From Camillea tinctor (taxonomy: Eukaryota; Ascomycota; Sordariomycetes; Xylariales; Xylariaceae): a stretch of DNA of 64,000 nucleotides. This document shows positions 1 through 11,909 of this stretch, one piece after another. Both the position numbers and the translations under genes were made by a program. The stretch is taken from positions 62,001 through 126,000 of the forward strand of contig MU394074.1 of the NCBI GenBank assembly GCA_022578605.1, read 5' to 3'. The first letter of the stretch is position 1, and every line of letters begins with the position of its first letter. Below the pieces are notes generated by a model. That model saw only the letters and a program-made list of their open reading frames with translations. It had not been told where the DNA came from and did no database searches.

Positions 1-807
1 GCTCCTTGAGCCCGAGCCGGTCGAGCGTGCGCGCCACCACCGGCGCCGTGCTGCCGTACCCCGAGAACTGCGCCTGCAGCGTTTCGACCGCGCTGGCCTT
101 GATGGCCATGTGCCGCCGCTTGATCGACCCCCACTTCTCCCACAGGTTGCCCTTGATCCAGGCCACGATCTCGCTGCGCAGCCAGGCGATGTCCTGCGAC
201 GGGTCGTAGCCCCGGGTGTTCTCGCCCTCGGCGTTCGTCCGCCCGCTCGCGTCGACGACATGGACCAGGGCGTCGGCGTGCCGCAAGTCGTCGAGGAACT
301 TGTTGCCCAGGCCCTTGCCCTCGTGCGCGCCCGGGACCAGGCCAGCGACGTCGAGGAGCTCGATGGGCACGGAGCGGCGACCGTCGATGCAGGCGCCGTA
401 GTTGGGCTTGCACCGGTCCTGCACGCCGAAGCGCTCACAGGCGCATGTTATCTGGAGATAGCCGATGGCGCGCTGGGGATCTATCGTCGTGAATCTTTTT
501 TGAGGGGGGATGGTATGGGTTGGATCGTGTAAGTCAGAATTGAGCTTGTATATGCTTATATATATATATACAGCTACGGTGAGGTAGAGGATAGAAGAGG
601 AGGGGCTTCATGCGTACGGGTAGTTTCCTATTAGTTAATCACAAAGAATGTATATGTATCAGTGGCGCCGCTCGTGCTCTCGAGAGGTATTTGGTAGCAA
701 GGCTCAAACCCACCAACTTTGGATGTGGCATCGGTCAAGCTATTCAGCGTGGTGCTTTTGCCGGCCGAGGGCTTGCCAACCAAGCCGATCAAGGGATCTC
801 GAGGCAT
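1..807 (-). CDS. YchF-related (Obg family) GTP-binding protein, 5' part
   Basis: This is a P-loop GTPase of the YchF/OLA1-related group, closest by memory to the S. pombe Obg-like protein and archaeal relatives; such proteins are thought to act around the ribosome. Exons on the minus strand are 807-714, 627-618 and 494-1, and the gene continues past the left edge. The protein starts [19 protein letters not shown], with the G1 loop at residues 11-19. The motif [11 protein letters not shown] follows, then a cysteine-rich stretch, then [19 protein letters not shown] containing G3. The middle exon is only 10 nt. It has a clean AG before it and GTACGC after it, and it restores the family motif GNYPFTT. 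The NKxD-type G4 motif and C-terminal domain lie outside the window. Family assignment is strong; the cellular role is inferred. Confidence 0.9.
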
Positions 808-1450
808 AATGCTTCTTTTTTCTTTTTTTCCCTTTTTTTCTTTTTTTTCTTTTTTTTTTTTTAATTCTTTGGTATTGGATTATTACTTCGTCGGGAGATG
901 GGAGATAAAGGGGTAAATAAAATAAAATGGTATTCGAATTTAAAAAAGAAAATAAACCCCTTGATATGCTCTAGATGGTAAAAGTTACAATATAGTGAAG
1001 TGGAGGGAGGGGATGATATACCTAGTGTTAGGTGTTGTATAGGTATATAAAAATATATATAATGTAGGTAGTTGTATTGAAAGGTAAGTCAATTAAGTGG
1101 GATGATCGTAAGATGCATTAAATTTGCGAGGGGCAGTAGAAGAATAGAGGGGCAGAGATAGTGCCCGCGATAGGGAAGCTCTCGGGGTTCAGGACCCCGC
1201 TATGACGGCACTGTGAATACCTTCCGTAGCAGTTGAAATCTCAGCCGCAACACATTTTAAAGTTAAGGGCAGCGAGAGATATAATAAGAACTAGCCAATC
1301 AACTATTACATACATACAATTCTTTCCCTACGGCGACAGGGTGAATAAATACTAATTCTTGTCTGATAGGCACCTCCTTATCTAAGTTAGGTACCTAAGT
1401 TACCTAACCTACATAGAGGTACGGAGTAGGTCTTTTTTAAGTCTTATACA

Positions 1451-1498
<48 letters not shown>

Positions 1499-1612
1499 CC
1501 CAAGTACTCACACAAGTACTCACACGGAATTCTATACCTAGAAAGAAAAAATACCAGATATTAAATAAATAACCTACATAAATCTAGTTCAAACTATTTA
1601 GCATCCTTTACC
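808..1612. other. Divergent promoter region
   Basis: This spacer separates the minus-strand GTPase from the plus-strand SET gene. It holds a T-rich tract just upstream of the GTPase start (about 813-862), several CCTA/TAGG motifs near 1380-1430 and a CA microsatellite. I see no gene in it. Confidence 0.6.
1452..1497. repeat. CA dinucleotide microsatellite
   Basis: About 23 uninterrupted CA units lie about 115 bp upstream of the SET-gene start codon. The array is perfect, so its length is likely to vary between strains. Confidence 0.95.
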
Positions 1613-3252
1613 ATGCAAAGAGGTCATTTCCCACTTAGTGCCCTACCTATTTGGTGCATCTTAAACGACATCAGCTTCGTGGATGTCGAGGTTGCCGATA
1701 TCAATGGGAGAGGACTGGGTCTAATCGCCGAGAGGGATCTGATCAATGAGGAAGATAACGTCGAGATCCCAACCCTTCTAACTGTTCCTCAAGATCTCGT
1801 TCTCTCGGCTGAAGGCGTCGAGGAATATGCTAGAGAGAATAAATATTTCAGGCAGCTTCTTCATGCAGCCGGTCGTCAGGTCAGTATTCCTACGAGTTAT
1901 ATTAGTTACACATCGTATTATTCTCATGTGAGGTCATACTAAAGTAAATACCTATGCACAAGTCGGTTCGAGGTGATATTCTTCTATTTCTCTTGGCACA
2001 GCTGGTATTATCTTCACCCGACTATACTGGGGGGCAAGGGGCCACGACTCCGTGGTCTCAGTATTTCAACCTCTTGCCAGCACAAGTGCCAGTCCCTACC
2101 ATGTGGTCCGAAGCGGAACGGTCCTATTTAAGGGGCACCTCACTCGAGGTTAGCTAAGTCGCATGCCAAATCATATCTTGCCTCATGATTAACGAAGCTC
2201 TTTATAGTCAGCAGTGACTGCAAAGCTTTCACAATTGGCAAAAGAGTTCAGTGATCTCAGAACCAAAACTGAGGATATACCATATTGGTACCAGCTCCTC
2301 TCAATCGATGAGCTGATCACAGACCGTGACTGGGTGCTCCTTGATGCCCTCTACAGGTCTCGTTCTCTAGGCTTACCCAGATCGGGAGACTCGATGGTCC
2401 CGTGTCTCGACCTAGCCAATCATTCTAGCGACGCCAATGCTTACTTCGAAGAAGATAGCAAGCGCGAGGTGGCTCTTCTTCTGCGAAAGGGATCTAAGAT
2501 ATCCCGAGGCGACGAGATTACTATCAACTATGGACAAGACAAGTCGGCGGCCGAAATGCTCTTCAGCTACGGTTTCATTGATACTCAAGTGACAGCCAAG
2601 AAACTTATCCTACCACTAGAACCCATGGATGATGATCCTTTAGGAAAAGCCAAGCTTCATGTCTTTGGATCAACCCCAATCCTAGAGATAAAAGATGACG
2701 AGGGGGTTATACAATGGTCCGGTCCTTTTGTATATTTGATGTGCCTCAATGAAGAAGATGGCCTTGACTTCAAAGTTCTCCAGGAGACCAACGGTTCCCG
2801 GCATTTGAAGATGCACTGGCAAGGCGTTGATATTACAGGAACTCCTCAAACAGTTCAGGAGCTCATTAAGGGTCATGATTTGCAACAAGTATTTCAGCTG
2901 CGAGTTGTAACTATCATATCGGATATGGTCGATCAGCAACTAGAGAAGATTAACTCAACCAACCACCCGATCGATTCGATACCAGGGCCAGTGAGAGCAG
3001 AAGTCCTGCACGTAGCGTCACGTTTGAGATTAGTCGAATCTGACTTGTTGGAAAGAGCTCGACATGTTTTGGATGACCAGGTAAATGCAGCCCGTCTATA
3101 CTTTAATAATTCAGGTGGTTTTGTCACCAACGCTAAACTCGCCATAGAAAACCAAATTATTCTCAGATGCTTCTGTGCTAGCTTACCTAAAATCGATGGA
3201 AAGCACCCAAGGCGAGGAGGACGTAGTCAACGAGGACGAGGACTTCTGCTGA
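1613..3252 (+). CDS. SET-domain protein, RuBisCO-methyltransferase-like class
   Basis: Predicted lysine methyltransferase of the class with a split SET domain. Exons are 1613-1879, 1963-2148, 2208-3080 and 3148-3252, giving about 476 residues. The N-terminal half carries LPIWCILNDISF and GRGLGL, typical of the start of this SET type. The SET core shows DLANHSSDANAYF (NHS at about residues 222-224) and GDEITINYGQ, with the tyrosine near residue 259, followed by LFSYGF. The C-terminal half would be the Rubis-substrate-binding region. The last intron (3081-3147) has GTAAAT, a GCTAAAC branch site and CATAG. Splicing it gives a short acidic tail ending EDEDFC. Reading through it instead gives a basic, unlikely tail up to 3317. 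The substrate is unknown; ribosomal proteins are common targets of relatives. Confidence 0.85.
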
Positions 3253-6010
3253 ATAGCCACACACTTCAAGGCAGGATGACTCGTACTCAATACGCTTTAG
3301 TAGCTGCTATATCGTAACAGCAATGGTACGAACGTCCTCATTCGACGAAATGCTGCTTCGCAACTTGAAGCTAAGTGAACATACACGCCACGTGCCTACC
3401 GGAAGAGCGGCGATACATACTTAGCGCTCAAGTCTTGCGCTAGTACCCCGGAGAATGCTCGTGCTAAGAAGAGGCGTCTGGGAGGTGTGGTGAGATACTC
3501 GGTGATTATAGAAATGTATCCGAGCATACATAAGTTTGCACATTTTCAGCTTCCGCAAAGTTCATAAGTGCGCTTCAAATTCATCGGGCACATTCGTATA
3601 TCTAAGTAATACCCCCTCCGGATCTGATCGGACATATTAGAGTGATGATACCTCCTTTGATTCGGTCCGAGAAGTCCGACAAATACTAGATTGGACAGGT
3701 TCGGCAGTGGTGCCTTGCAGAATTGTGTCTCTAGGGCTGCTCCTGATATTTAATCACCTGCGTCCCTTGGCTATTTACCCACGAGGTATTTAACCGACTT
3801 ATTAGAACTACACGCCTAGAACCACGGTGAAGCTGGGGGGCTTACTGTTGAACACTATGTTAGCTGCTTAGTCTTACAAACGGTACATATCAGCCAAGGT
3901 TCGATCCGCTAGTCGAGTTGCAGTTCTGGTGCCCCTGGATGTGTGCTATGGGCAGCTAGACAAACTATTGGCCCCCTTTCTTGGGGAAACCGATGAGTAT
4001 ATGAAGAGAAGCCATAGATCGAGATCAATGCCCATCTATTGTACGGTGCTATCGCTCATATAGCCAAGCTCTCTACACACCAGCACACAGGTATCACTTG
4101 GGCGTGTCCATCACATTAAAATGATATGAGGGAGATTCCAACAAACTGCAGTGAAGGAATGGGCGGCACTTTTTACTCGCAAAGACTCAGATTCTTTACG
4201 GAGCTCCCCGTTGGATGGAACGCACGTTTTCTTTTCCGATATTGTCATCTAGACCGTCGATAGACCAGTTGGAAAGGAGCTTAATTAATAGCCAAGCTCA
4301 CCTCTGCACGCGATTACGCAGCTCCACGACGGCTCAGCTGACTCGACAAACTATTCATGACCACTAGTTTGTTTGGACTTAGACTCATTTGCTGTAGAAG
4401 CTGGTACGGCAAAAACAATACCCAGTTCGACGACAATCATTCTAGCTAGGCAACCTCTTGTCCCACAAAAGGCGGCGTTGAAATTGAAATCATTGTGATT
4501 GTTTGTTGGTACTTCGGTTTCTAGCAGACGTCTTGTGATCTACCAATTCTTGACGTGTAGTTTGAAACTACTAGCACTGAGATTCCGGATCTTTTTCATT
4601 CGACTATACCTCTTTCATAACATCGCGATGTACTCATCCCCTCCATGATGGCCGGCGTGCATATGCAGGCTTCCCAAGTCGGCCCACTCCATTGTCGTAA
4701 GGACTCAGTTGCGGCAAGCGCTGTAAAAGATTGGTATACTGAAATTTGTTGGGCTAGAGGGAAATAGAAGAAGAGGAGGAAGAGGAAGGGGGAGGGTCAA
4801 TTGAAATAAAAATAAAACATATGGAACGCAAAGCTCATCAATTTATCATTCGCCTCGGCACATATCAGGTATTGGAACACACGACCGTACGTGAATTGCC
4901 ACTAGAATTGGGACAGGGACCGTGATAAGTCATCACACCTTGTCTATCTGTTTCTTTCTCCCGCTGTATAATACGGTCCCGATGACATAGTGTACCAACA
5001 AAGCAATGCCGAGTTTCTAGAGCAGGGTCGGCGGGGATCTCGTTGGAAAGCGATGGGCTCTTACGTCGAACGTACATACCCCGTATCAAAGTATCCAAAC
5101 CTGGGGTAGCTGGTGATCCTAACCCAATGACCAGGCGCCGACCAATGTTATTGCGTTCATATCTTACGATACTGAGGCCGTCAAGGGTGTCTAGTCAACT
5201 AGGGCCTATGGGGTACGCCGACAGGGCTATTTTCCTAACCCAAAGCGATTAGTTTATGATTCCCATCTTCATGGCGTTCACCAACTAGACGACACTTGAT
5301 GCGTATGTCTTGTTAGTTAGTTACTTTAGCGAAGGGTGTGTGGGACAGGGCCTACCGCTTGGTGATCCTTCAGACAGACACTCACCTTTCGTCACCCCCT
5401 GTCCACCCCAGATTTCTCACGGATACCCCATTGGCGACAATTGATGAGCCCCGCTGATTAAGGCAGACCCTCTGGAGAACAGCGGGCGATGCTGGTTCCG
5501 TTTCTTTTCTTTCCTCTCCACCACCACTGATCTCTCAACCGTCTTTCGCCTTGTTTCTTACCTGCTCCATACCAACCAACCTACCTACCTCACCTCTTCT
5601 CTCCCCCACGACCTCCTAACAATACCATACTCGCCGTTGTTACATTATCGACATAAGCAGGAAATTTTTATTTTGATTATTGGTCGATTTGCCACGTGGT
5701 TCAGTACCTCGGACATACATAAAAAGTTCAAATTGAAAAAAAAAATCGAAGAAAAAAAAAGGGGAAACAAGGGTGCTTACAACAATCACGGTTCTTGTAT
5801 GGTTTCACGACGATAGTATGAATAATTGCCACCTTCACTGGTGAACGGCCATCGCAATCGATGCCAACAGCTGGCCGCTATAATTGAGAACTGATCCAGT
5901 CATCCCGCAAACTTATAGCATCGAGCGTGATTCGAGTTCGAGTTGATTGACGACAGACGAAAGGCGAATTCACGAACACTGCACTACATCTCACACGTGC
6001 CACCGCCAAG
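3253..6010. other. Intergenic region upstream of facB
   Basis: No convincing gene is seen in these 2.7 kb; the open frames near 4865-5250 overlap on both strands and lack coding character. The last 550 bases are pyrimidine-rich, as expected of a promoter and leader for facB. Hexamers at 5406-5411 (CCCCAG) and 5449-5454 (CCCCGC) fit the loose consensus of the carbon repressor CreA, but such short sites are common by chance. Confidence 0.5.
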
Positions 6011-8893
6011 ATGCCAGGAATACTGCCGATGAAGGTGATCAAGGTGGGCACCAGCTCACAAAGCCGGATAGCCCAGGCCTGCGACCGATGCAGATCTAAG
6101 AAGATCCGGTGCGATGGGATACGGCCGTGCTGCTCTCAATGCGCGAATGTCGGGTTCGAATGCCGCACCAGCGACAAGCTGAGTCGGCGTGCTTTTCCCA
6201 GGGGATACACAGAGTCGTTGGAAGAGAGGGTTAGACAACTCGAGACTGAAGTTAGGGAACTCAAGGATTTGCTGGACGAGAAGGACGAAAAGATCGATAT
6301 GTTGTCGAGAATGCACAGTCGCCGCCCGGCCCCCAGCGGATCAGCCGGGAGCCCAAAATCAACAGACTCGAAGAGAGATGCGAGCTCGTCCGCGAAAGAG
6401 GATGTCTTCCGCGTACAAGCCTCCCCGTTGCTCCTCGGTGTGGAGAATTCTGACTCCTATTTCATGGGGCCGTCGAGTGGGCGCGCGTTCATCGGTAAGT
6501 CCACAACCTATACATGTTCACGTCTCGGACGGTTGGGCGCGAATGGCTTCTAACATGACCCGCAGAAACATTCAAACGAAAAATCCAGGAAAGTGGAAAG
6601 TCGTGCACTGATTTCAATCCGGAAGCCTTCCTCCATATTCAGGGATGCCATCCCCTAGTCTCCAAGCCGCCCTCCCAATCTCTGAAAGTGCCGCCGCGGT
6701 TGTTCTCGGACAGATGTGTCAACGTGTATTTCCAGGAATGGGCTCCGCTGTTCCCTGTCCTCCATAAACCGACCTTCCTTCGTCTATATGAGGAATTTGT
6801 CATCGACTCGGACAAAGTGAAGAACAACCACAAGCTTGCTCAGCTATACCTTGTCTTCAGCATCGCCGCTCTGTCGAGTGACCGCCCTGATACTGAGCAG
6901 ATTGCCATGTGCGAGACGGTGTGGCAACGCGCACTTGATGCCGTGATCATGGACAACACCATGTTCACTCTGCAATGTCTCGTGCTGGCTCTTATGTACT
7001 GTACCATCAGGGCGGATTATAAGCGCCTCCAGCACTACAAGGGTGTCGCGGCTGGGTTGTCCCATCGCTTAGGCCTCCATCAAAGCCAGAAGCGATTCTC
7101 TTTCGGTGCCCTCACCATTGAGACGCGGAAGAGGGTCTTCTGGACACTATATACCCTCGATTGGTAAGTTGCATACCTATCATCTAATGTTCCTATGAGC
7201 TTAAGCTGACCGTCGAAGCTTTTCTGCCGCCATACTGGGTCTCCCGAAACTCTTGAAGGAGGATGACATCCATACAGAGTACCCGTCTGACACGGATGAT
7301 GAGTACGTGACTGAGAAAGGATTTCAGCCAACTTTACCAGGAGAGCACACCAGACTATCGAGTGCACTGGCATTGTTCAGAGTATCTCGTGTTCTTGCGA
7401 AGGTGCTAGAGAAGATCTACCCTGCTACTACCTCTCATGAATTGTCACTACAACAGATTGCTGCTCTCGATGCTGAGCTTTCCGAATGGGACGAAAATCT
7501 ACCTGCTCACCTCAAACTGAACTTTGTTCAGGACAAACCGTCAACAGATATCACTGGTAGCAGGTCACCACTCTTAGTAAGTTGCCCAATGATAGATTCT
7601 ATCTTTTCATCGCTAACGTGTAAAAAGGCTCTGGCGTTCTACTATATCCGGACTCTCATTCACCGCCCAGCTGTCGGCTCTAGCTTGGGTGCCAAGGCGG
7701 CACCATCCCTCATTACAATTGGAGAGTCGAGCAAACACATTGTGCAAATCATTGAGCTCTTAGAAGAGAGGAATATGTCTTTCTCGTTCTGTCTCAACAA
7801 GACCGACGTGCTCATCTTGTGTGGGATGACCCTTCTTTACCAGAGCCTGGACCTAAGACACGAGAGCAAGCTCATGAAAGATGCCGAGCGTCTAGTGAAT
7901 GCTGTTCTTAAGATACTGCAGAAGGCGAAAGCTCCCGGAACTTATAACCTGAAGAGGATTGCCCTGATGCTGATTACGGTGGATGATGAACCCTCCCAGC
8001 CAACACCAACCCGAGCAAGCCCGGATACAACGATGGCAGCACCTCCTTCGAGGAAATCACCTTCGGTATGCGCTCCCAAGAAGACGCCCTCGGCTATTGG
8101 TCGACACTCTGGAGCGAGTATCAGTGAAACAGATCTGTTGTCTCAGCAAGAAAAGCTACGCCGTATGACGATGCCACACATTCCTAATGTCAGGTCGGAG
8201 GTGTATCGCTCTCAATCACGAGCATCCTTCGACAGCTCGAATACGGAACAACCCCCTCCTCCTCCTCGCAGAGATCATCGTTTTTCACTATCACAAATTC
8301 AGCAGACCATGATGCGCATGTCACCCACCAATAAAATGAAGCCTAACCTCGATTACCTCTCCCTAAACAACCAATCACCCGTTAATCAGCCCCCATCGCC
8401 CTCACAGACCCGGATACCTTCTACACAACATATAACGCAACCCCAACCGCAACAACCGCATTTATATCCTACAAACCAGATGAGTAAAGGTGGCTCGGCC
8501 AATGGAGTGTCAGTGACCGAATGGGAAGCACTACTGGGGGCCATGGACGGCGGACAAGTCAACGTCTACGATGCTATCTACGGCGGGCCCGCGTTGTCGA
8601 TGGCAGAAACCCCGACTACCGCAGCGACGAACTTCGGAGACTGGTCACCCAACTCATGGGACCTGTCCAGTTTCAACATTGGTGATCTCGGAGCAGGCCC
8701 AGCTGCGCCGCAAAGTGTACTTAGTCTAAGCGACGAAAGCTTAAGCTCTGGCGATGACCACGCACCGAGCGACATGTACCTAAGTGTAGGCAGCGAGGAC
8801 TACCAGCAGCAGCAGAACGGATATGTGCAGCCTCGCTCTAGCCACGACGGCCCCCTCATACTGGAGGGCCTAGACCTAAACCTAGGTTTATGA
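6011..8893 (+). CDS. facB: Zn2Cys6 transcription factor, FacB/Cat8 orthologue
   Basis: Likely the acetate-utilisation activator: FacB in Aspergillus, acu-15 in Neurospora, related to yeast Cat8. It switches on acetyl-CoA synthetase, glyoxylate-cycle and gluconeogenic genes. Exons are 6011-6494, 6566-7163, 7219-7576 and 7628-8893, giving about 901 residues, close to the family size. The N-terminus [13 protein letters not shown] is characteristic of this orthologue group. The zinc cluster uses C24, C27, C34, C41, C44 and C51 in CX2CX6CX6CX2CX6C spacing. After it come the linker [20 protein letters not shown] and a coiled coil. The fungal-specific factor domain covers roughly residues 200-450. 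The C-terminal third is rich in S, P and Q and acidic at its end, fitting an activation region. The third intron is 51 nt with no in-frame stop. Assignment is firm; regulation by CreA is inference. Confidence 0.95.
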
Positions 8894-11800
8894 TCTATTC
8901 CTAGCAAGGGATAGTTCTTCTATAGACTATAGATCGCAGCACACCCTGCCCAGGTGGTCCTTCTTTCGAGTCATGTTTTCAACAACAGCAATAACCACAA
9001 AACTATGTCACGTCTGGCCTATAGCTAGTTCGAAGGGAGATCGCTTGTTTTTTCTTTATTTCTATTTCATTTTTATTTATTGATTCTATTTTCATCTACG
9101 TCATATTAGGGGGCCGCTTAACATTTCATTTCTTCCAGTGAACCTTTTTTGGATATGATTTTCTGATACTGCTCGCCAATTTTATTTATTCTCATTTTCA
9201 GAAGTCATTTAAGCGTGTCTATCCTTAAGGATCGATGACCTCTTACTGCGTCTTCGCTCCTGTCGATGAAGAAAAAAAACCTCTTTGTCTTTGTTTTTTC
9301 TTCTTCTTCTTTCTCTTTTTGCTTTACTTTCTTTCTCCTCATCCTTTTCGGGTGAAACCGGGCAACTGGAAACCCCACCTGATCGACACAAGACTATCTA
9401 GTGGAAATGCTTGGGGTTCTTGTCCTTCTTTTGTCTGCCTCCTACATTGCTGTACGAAAGAAAAAAAACAGAGCTAAGAGAAAAAGAAAAGCGAAAACGA
9501 AACTTTTACGGGCGTGTGCGGTAGGATATTAGGATAGTGGAAAGAAAGATGGACGGATGGAATGGATTGGATGGATTCAAAGGACATGCAAACTTTTCAA
9601 GGGCTCCAATATGTAGATATCAAATGGGTTTTGATGCAAAATGTTTGATATATTATTTTTTTTGAATACACGATCGGATATAGCTTCACTATCACACATG
9701 TTCTTAGTGATTACTTAGGTAGGTACTTAATACCTACCTACCTATATTATAAATTTGAAGGGTTAACATAAAATACATAACTTAACCTCCTGAAAAGTCT
9801 GGGTCATGCACATTCATCAGCTCTCGGTCATCAAGGTGGTGGTGGTGGTGTAAGATTTTGAGGCGTTCGGAAAAGCATACCACACAGACACAGAAGGACC
9901 ACACAAAAAAGAACCACAAGAACACGGACATCTCTCTCTTTCTTTTCTTTCTACGCACGCGCCCACGGACGCCTTGGCCGGTTGAAACAAGAAATATCGC
10001 CAAGCCCATGCTGCGACCCCGGCTATCTATATTACTACATAGATCCTCTCAACAGAATACATGCACCTACCTCTACCTAATTTTCTTCTCTTTTCCCCAT
10101 CCTCTTACAGCGGGGACTCCTAAAAAAAAAACTGCCGAAACGACAAGTGAAAAGCGGGTAGATGGATGAGGATCAGTGTCTACCTAACTTATTCCAAACC
10201 CCCTGGTTTATAACTAAGTTACTAGGTTAAGTAGTCTGTGATAACTTGTTCGGATATCTAGTTAGCCGGGGGTAAGAAGAGAGAAGAAAAAAAAGGAAAA
10301 GCAAAAGCCCATCACATAATTTACATGCATAGTGTGTACATGACCTCTCCTGAGTTATACTACACTACATACATGCCTGACTTGTCCCACTTGTAGCCGC
10401 GAGGAGGTTCCATTTATCTGGTGTCAGGTAGTTAGTTAAACTTACATACATGTATTATCTAGTTAATTCACGTACATATCTTCCTATACTTAAATTGTCC
10501 TATTTGATTTTTCTCTTTTCTTCTTTTTAAAAGCCATTGGTTTTGCTTATTTCGTCTTTCCTATTATTCAACGTAATACTTTGGGAGGATTAACATCTTT
10601 TAGCGGGGTGTGGAAGGTGAGAAACAAGTAAAATAGGTAGAAAAAAATAAGGGGGGAGGTTGAGTGTTTTGTGGCAGTTTTACACTAGACAAGAACTGGA
10701 GAGATAGACACATAGACGTCACAGGAGCAAAGCGAACTCTGCTCTCGCTCTCTCTCTCTCTTTCTCTTTTCATTATTTTTATTACAGGAAATCCTCCTAG
10801 CAGTGAAAAATAAACAAATTTTCATTCTGAGCAAAGACTGTCCCTCTAGCCCGAGGAGTCCGTGTCCCGTGTAAAGGGGGGTTGCATCACCTCTTTTCTC
10901 TCTTTCTTTTAACTTCTGTTTTCTTTTCTACGACTATAGGACCTGCAGCGAGCTACATCTGCCAACGCAACTATACATACATTAGTATACACGGGACACA
11001 CACACACATACGCCAAACATCCTTACCTGCGGGACAAAATAAAGAAATAACAAAAATTTTTCTAGGAGGGCGAACCATTTCTATTTGCTAGATATTCTTC
11101 GTCATCGTCCTAGAGTTCCCACCTCTTTCAGGCGGGATTCGTCTTTCCTTATCCCCGGTTTCTGGTCTCTTACTACCTTGGTGGCGCAGAGAGCACCGGG
11201 CACGACCGGAACAACGTCTAGTCTTGTGCCGTGATCGCAATTCGTTTCTTTCTTTTTCTTTTCTTTCCTTTCTTCCCCTAGTCCCCCGCCCCCTTTCCCT
11301 CGACTACATGCATGATCGATCACGTTCACGCCCCTCCTTCACCGTTCGAATCCCGGTCCCGGGCTATACGCCATCAGGGCTGCTACCAGCTACATACCAC
11401 ACCTAACCTACCTAGTACGCCAACCTTGCCTTACCACTTTATCCACGACCTAACTGGTCAGTCAGAACCAGAGTTCCCCCGTCCTCTAGACCGAGCTGGG
11501 CTCCCCTTGGCTTTCCCCCGTTCTCTCCTAACCCTCTGCTTGCTTTTCAAGCTAACAATCTGCAACGCGATGAGAAACGGGGAAGGGTCCAGTTTAAAGT
11601 CGCGCTTCTTATAGTGTATCACATATAACATTCTTATAGGGTACTAACTATAACTATACACCACACATACAATACATACATACAATCTAACCTGACCTGA
11701 CCTAAGCTCCACCCCGCGCCGAGCTTCGACTTAAACCCAGTTCCCGGACTTCCGGAGTTTATCTGTAAAGTAAAAGGGGACAAGACAAAGAGCTCAAGCT

Positions 11801-11909
11801 TTGATTTACGGCTTCCCCACCTTTGTGCTGAAACCAAGACCCGCTTGTCACCGTCACCATCACCGTCGCCCGAGATTCGTCCACTCTTTCGACGACGACG
11901 ACCACCATC
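8894..11909. other. Intergenic region between facB and the Pgc1-like gene
   Basis: These 3 kb hold no gene I can support. They contain TC-rich runs (for example 10741-10770 and 11245-11300), a cluster of TAGGTAGGTACTT and ACCTACCTACC motifs at about 9716-9746, and a pyrimidine-rich run-up to 11910 that looks like promoter and leader. Open frames here are short and strand-overlapping. Confidence 0.5.

Noticed and set aside
3891..3925. GGTTCGATCC resembling a tRNA B box
   Set aside because: The flanking bases cannot form a T stem or an acceptor stem, and no A box or anticodon arm fits upstream.
11338..11356. GTTCGAATCC resembling a tRNA B box
   Set aside because: The T-stem halves are not complementary and the region is a pyrimidine-rich leader.
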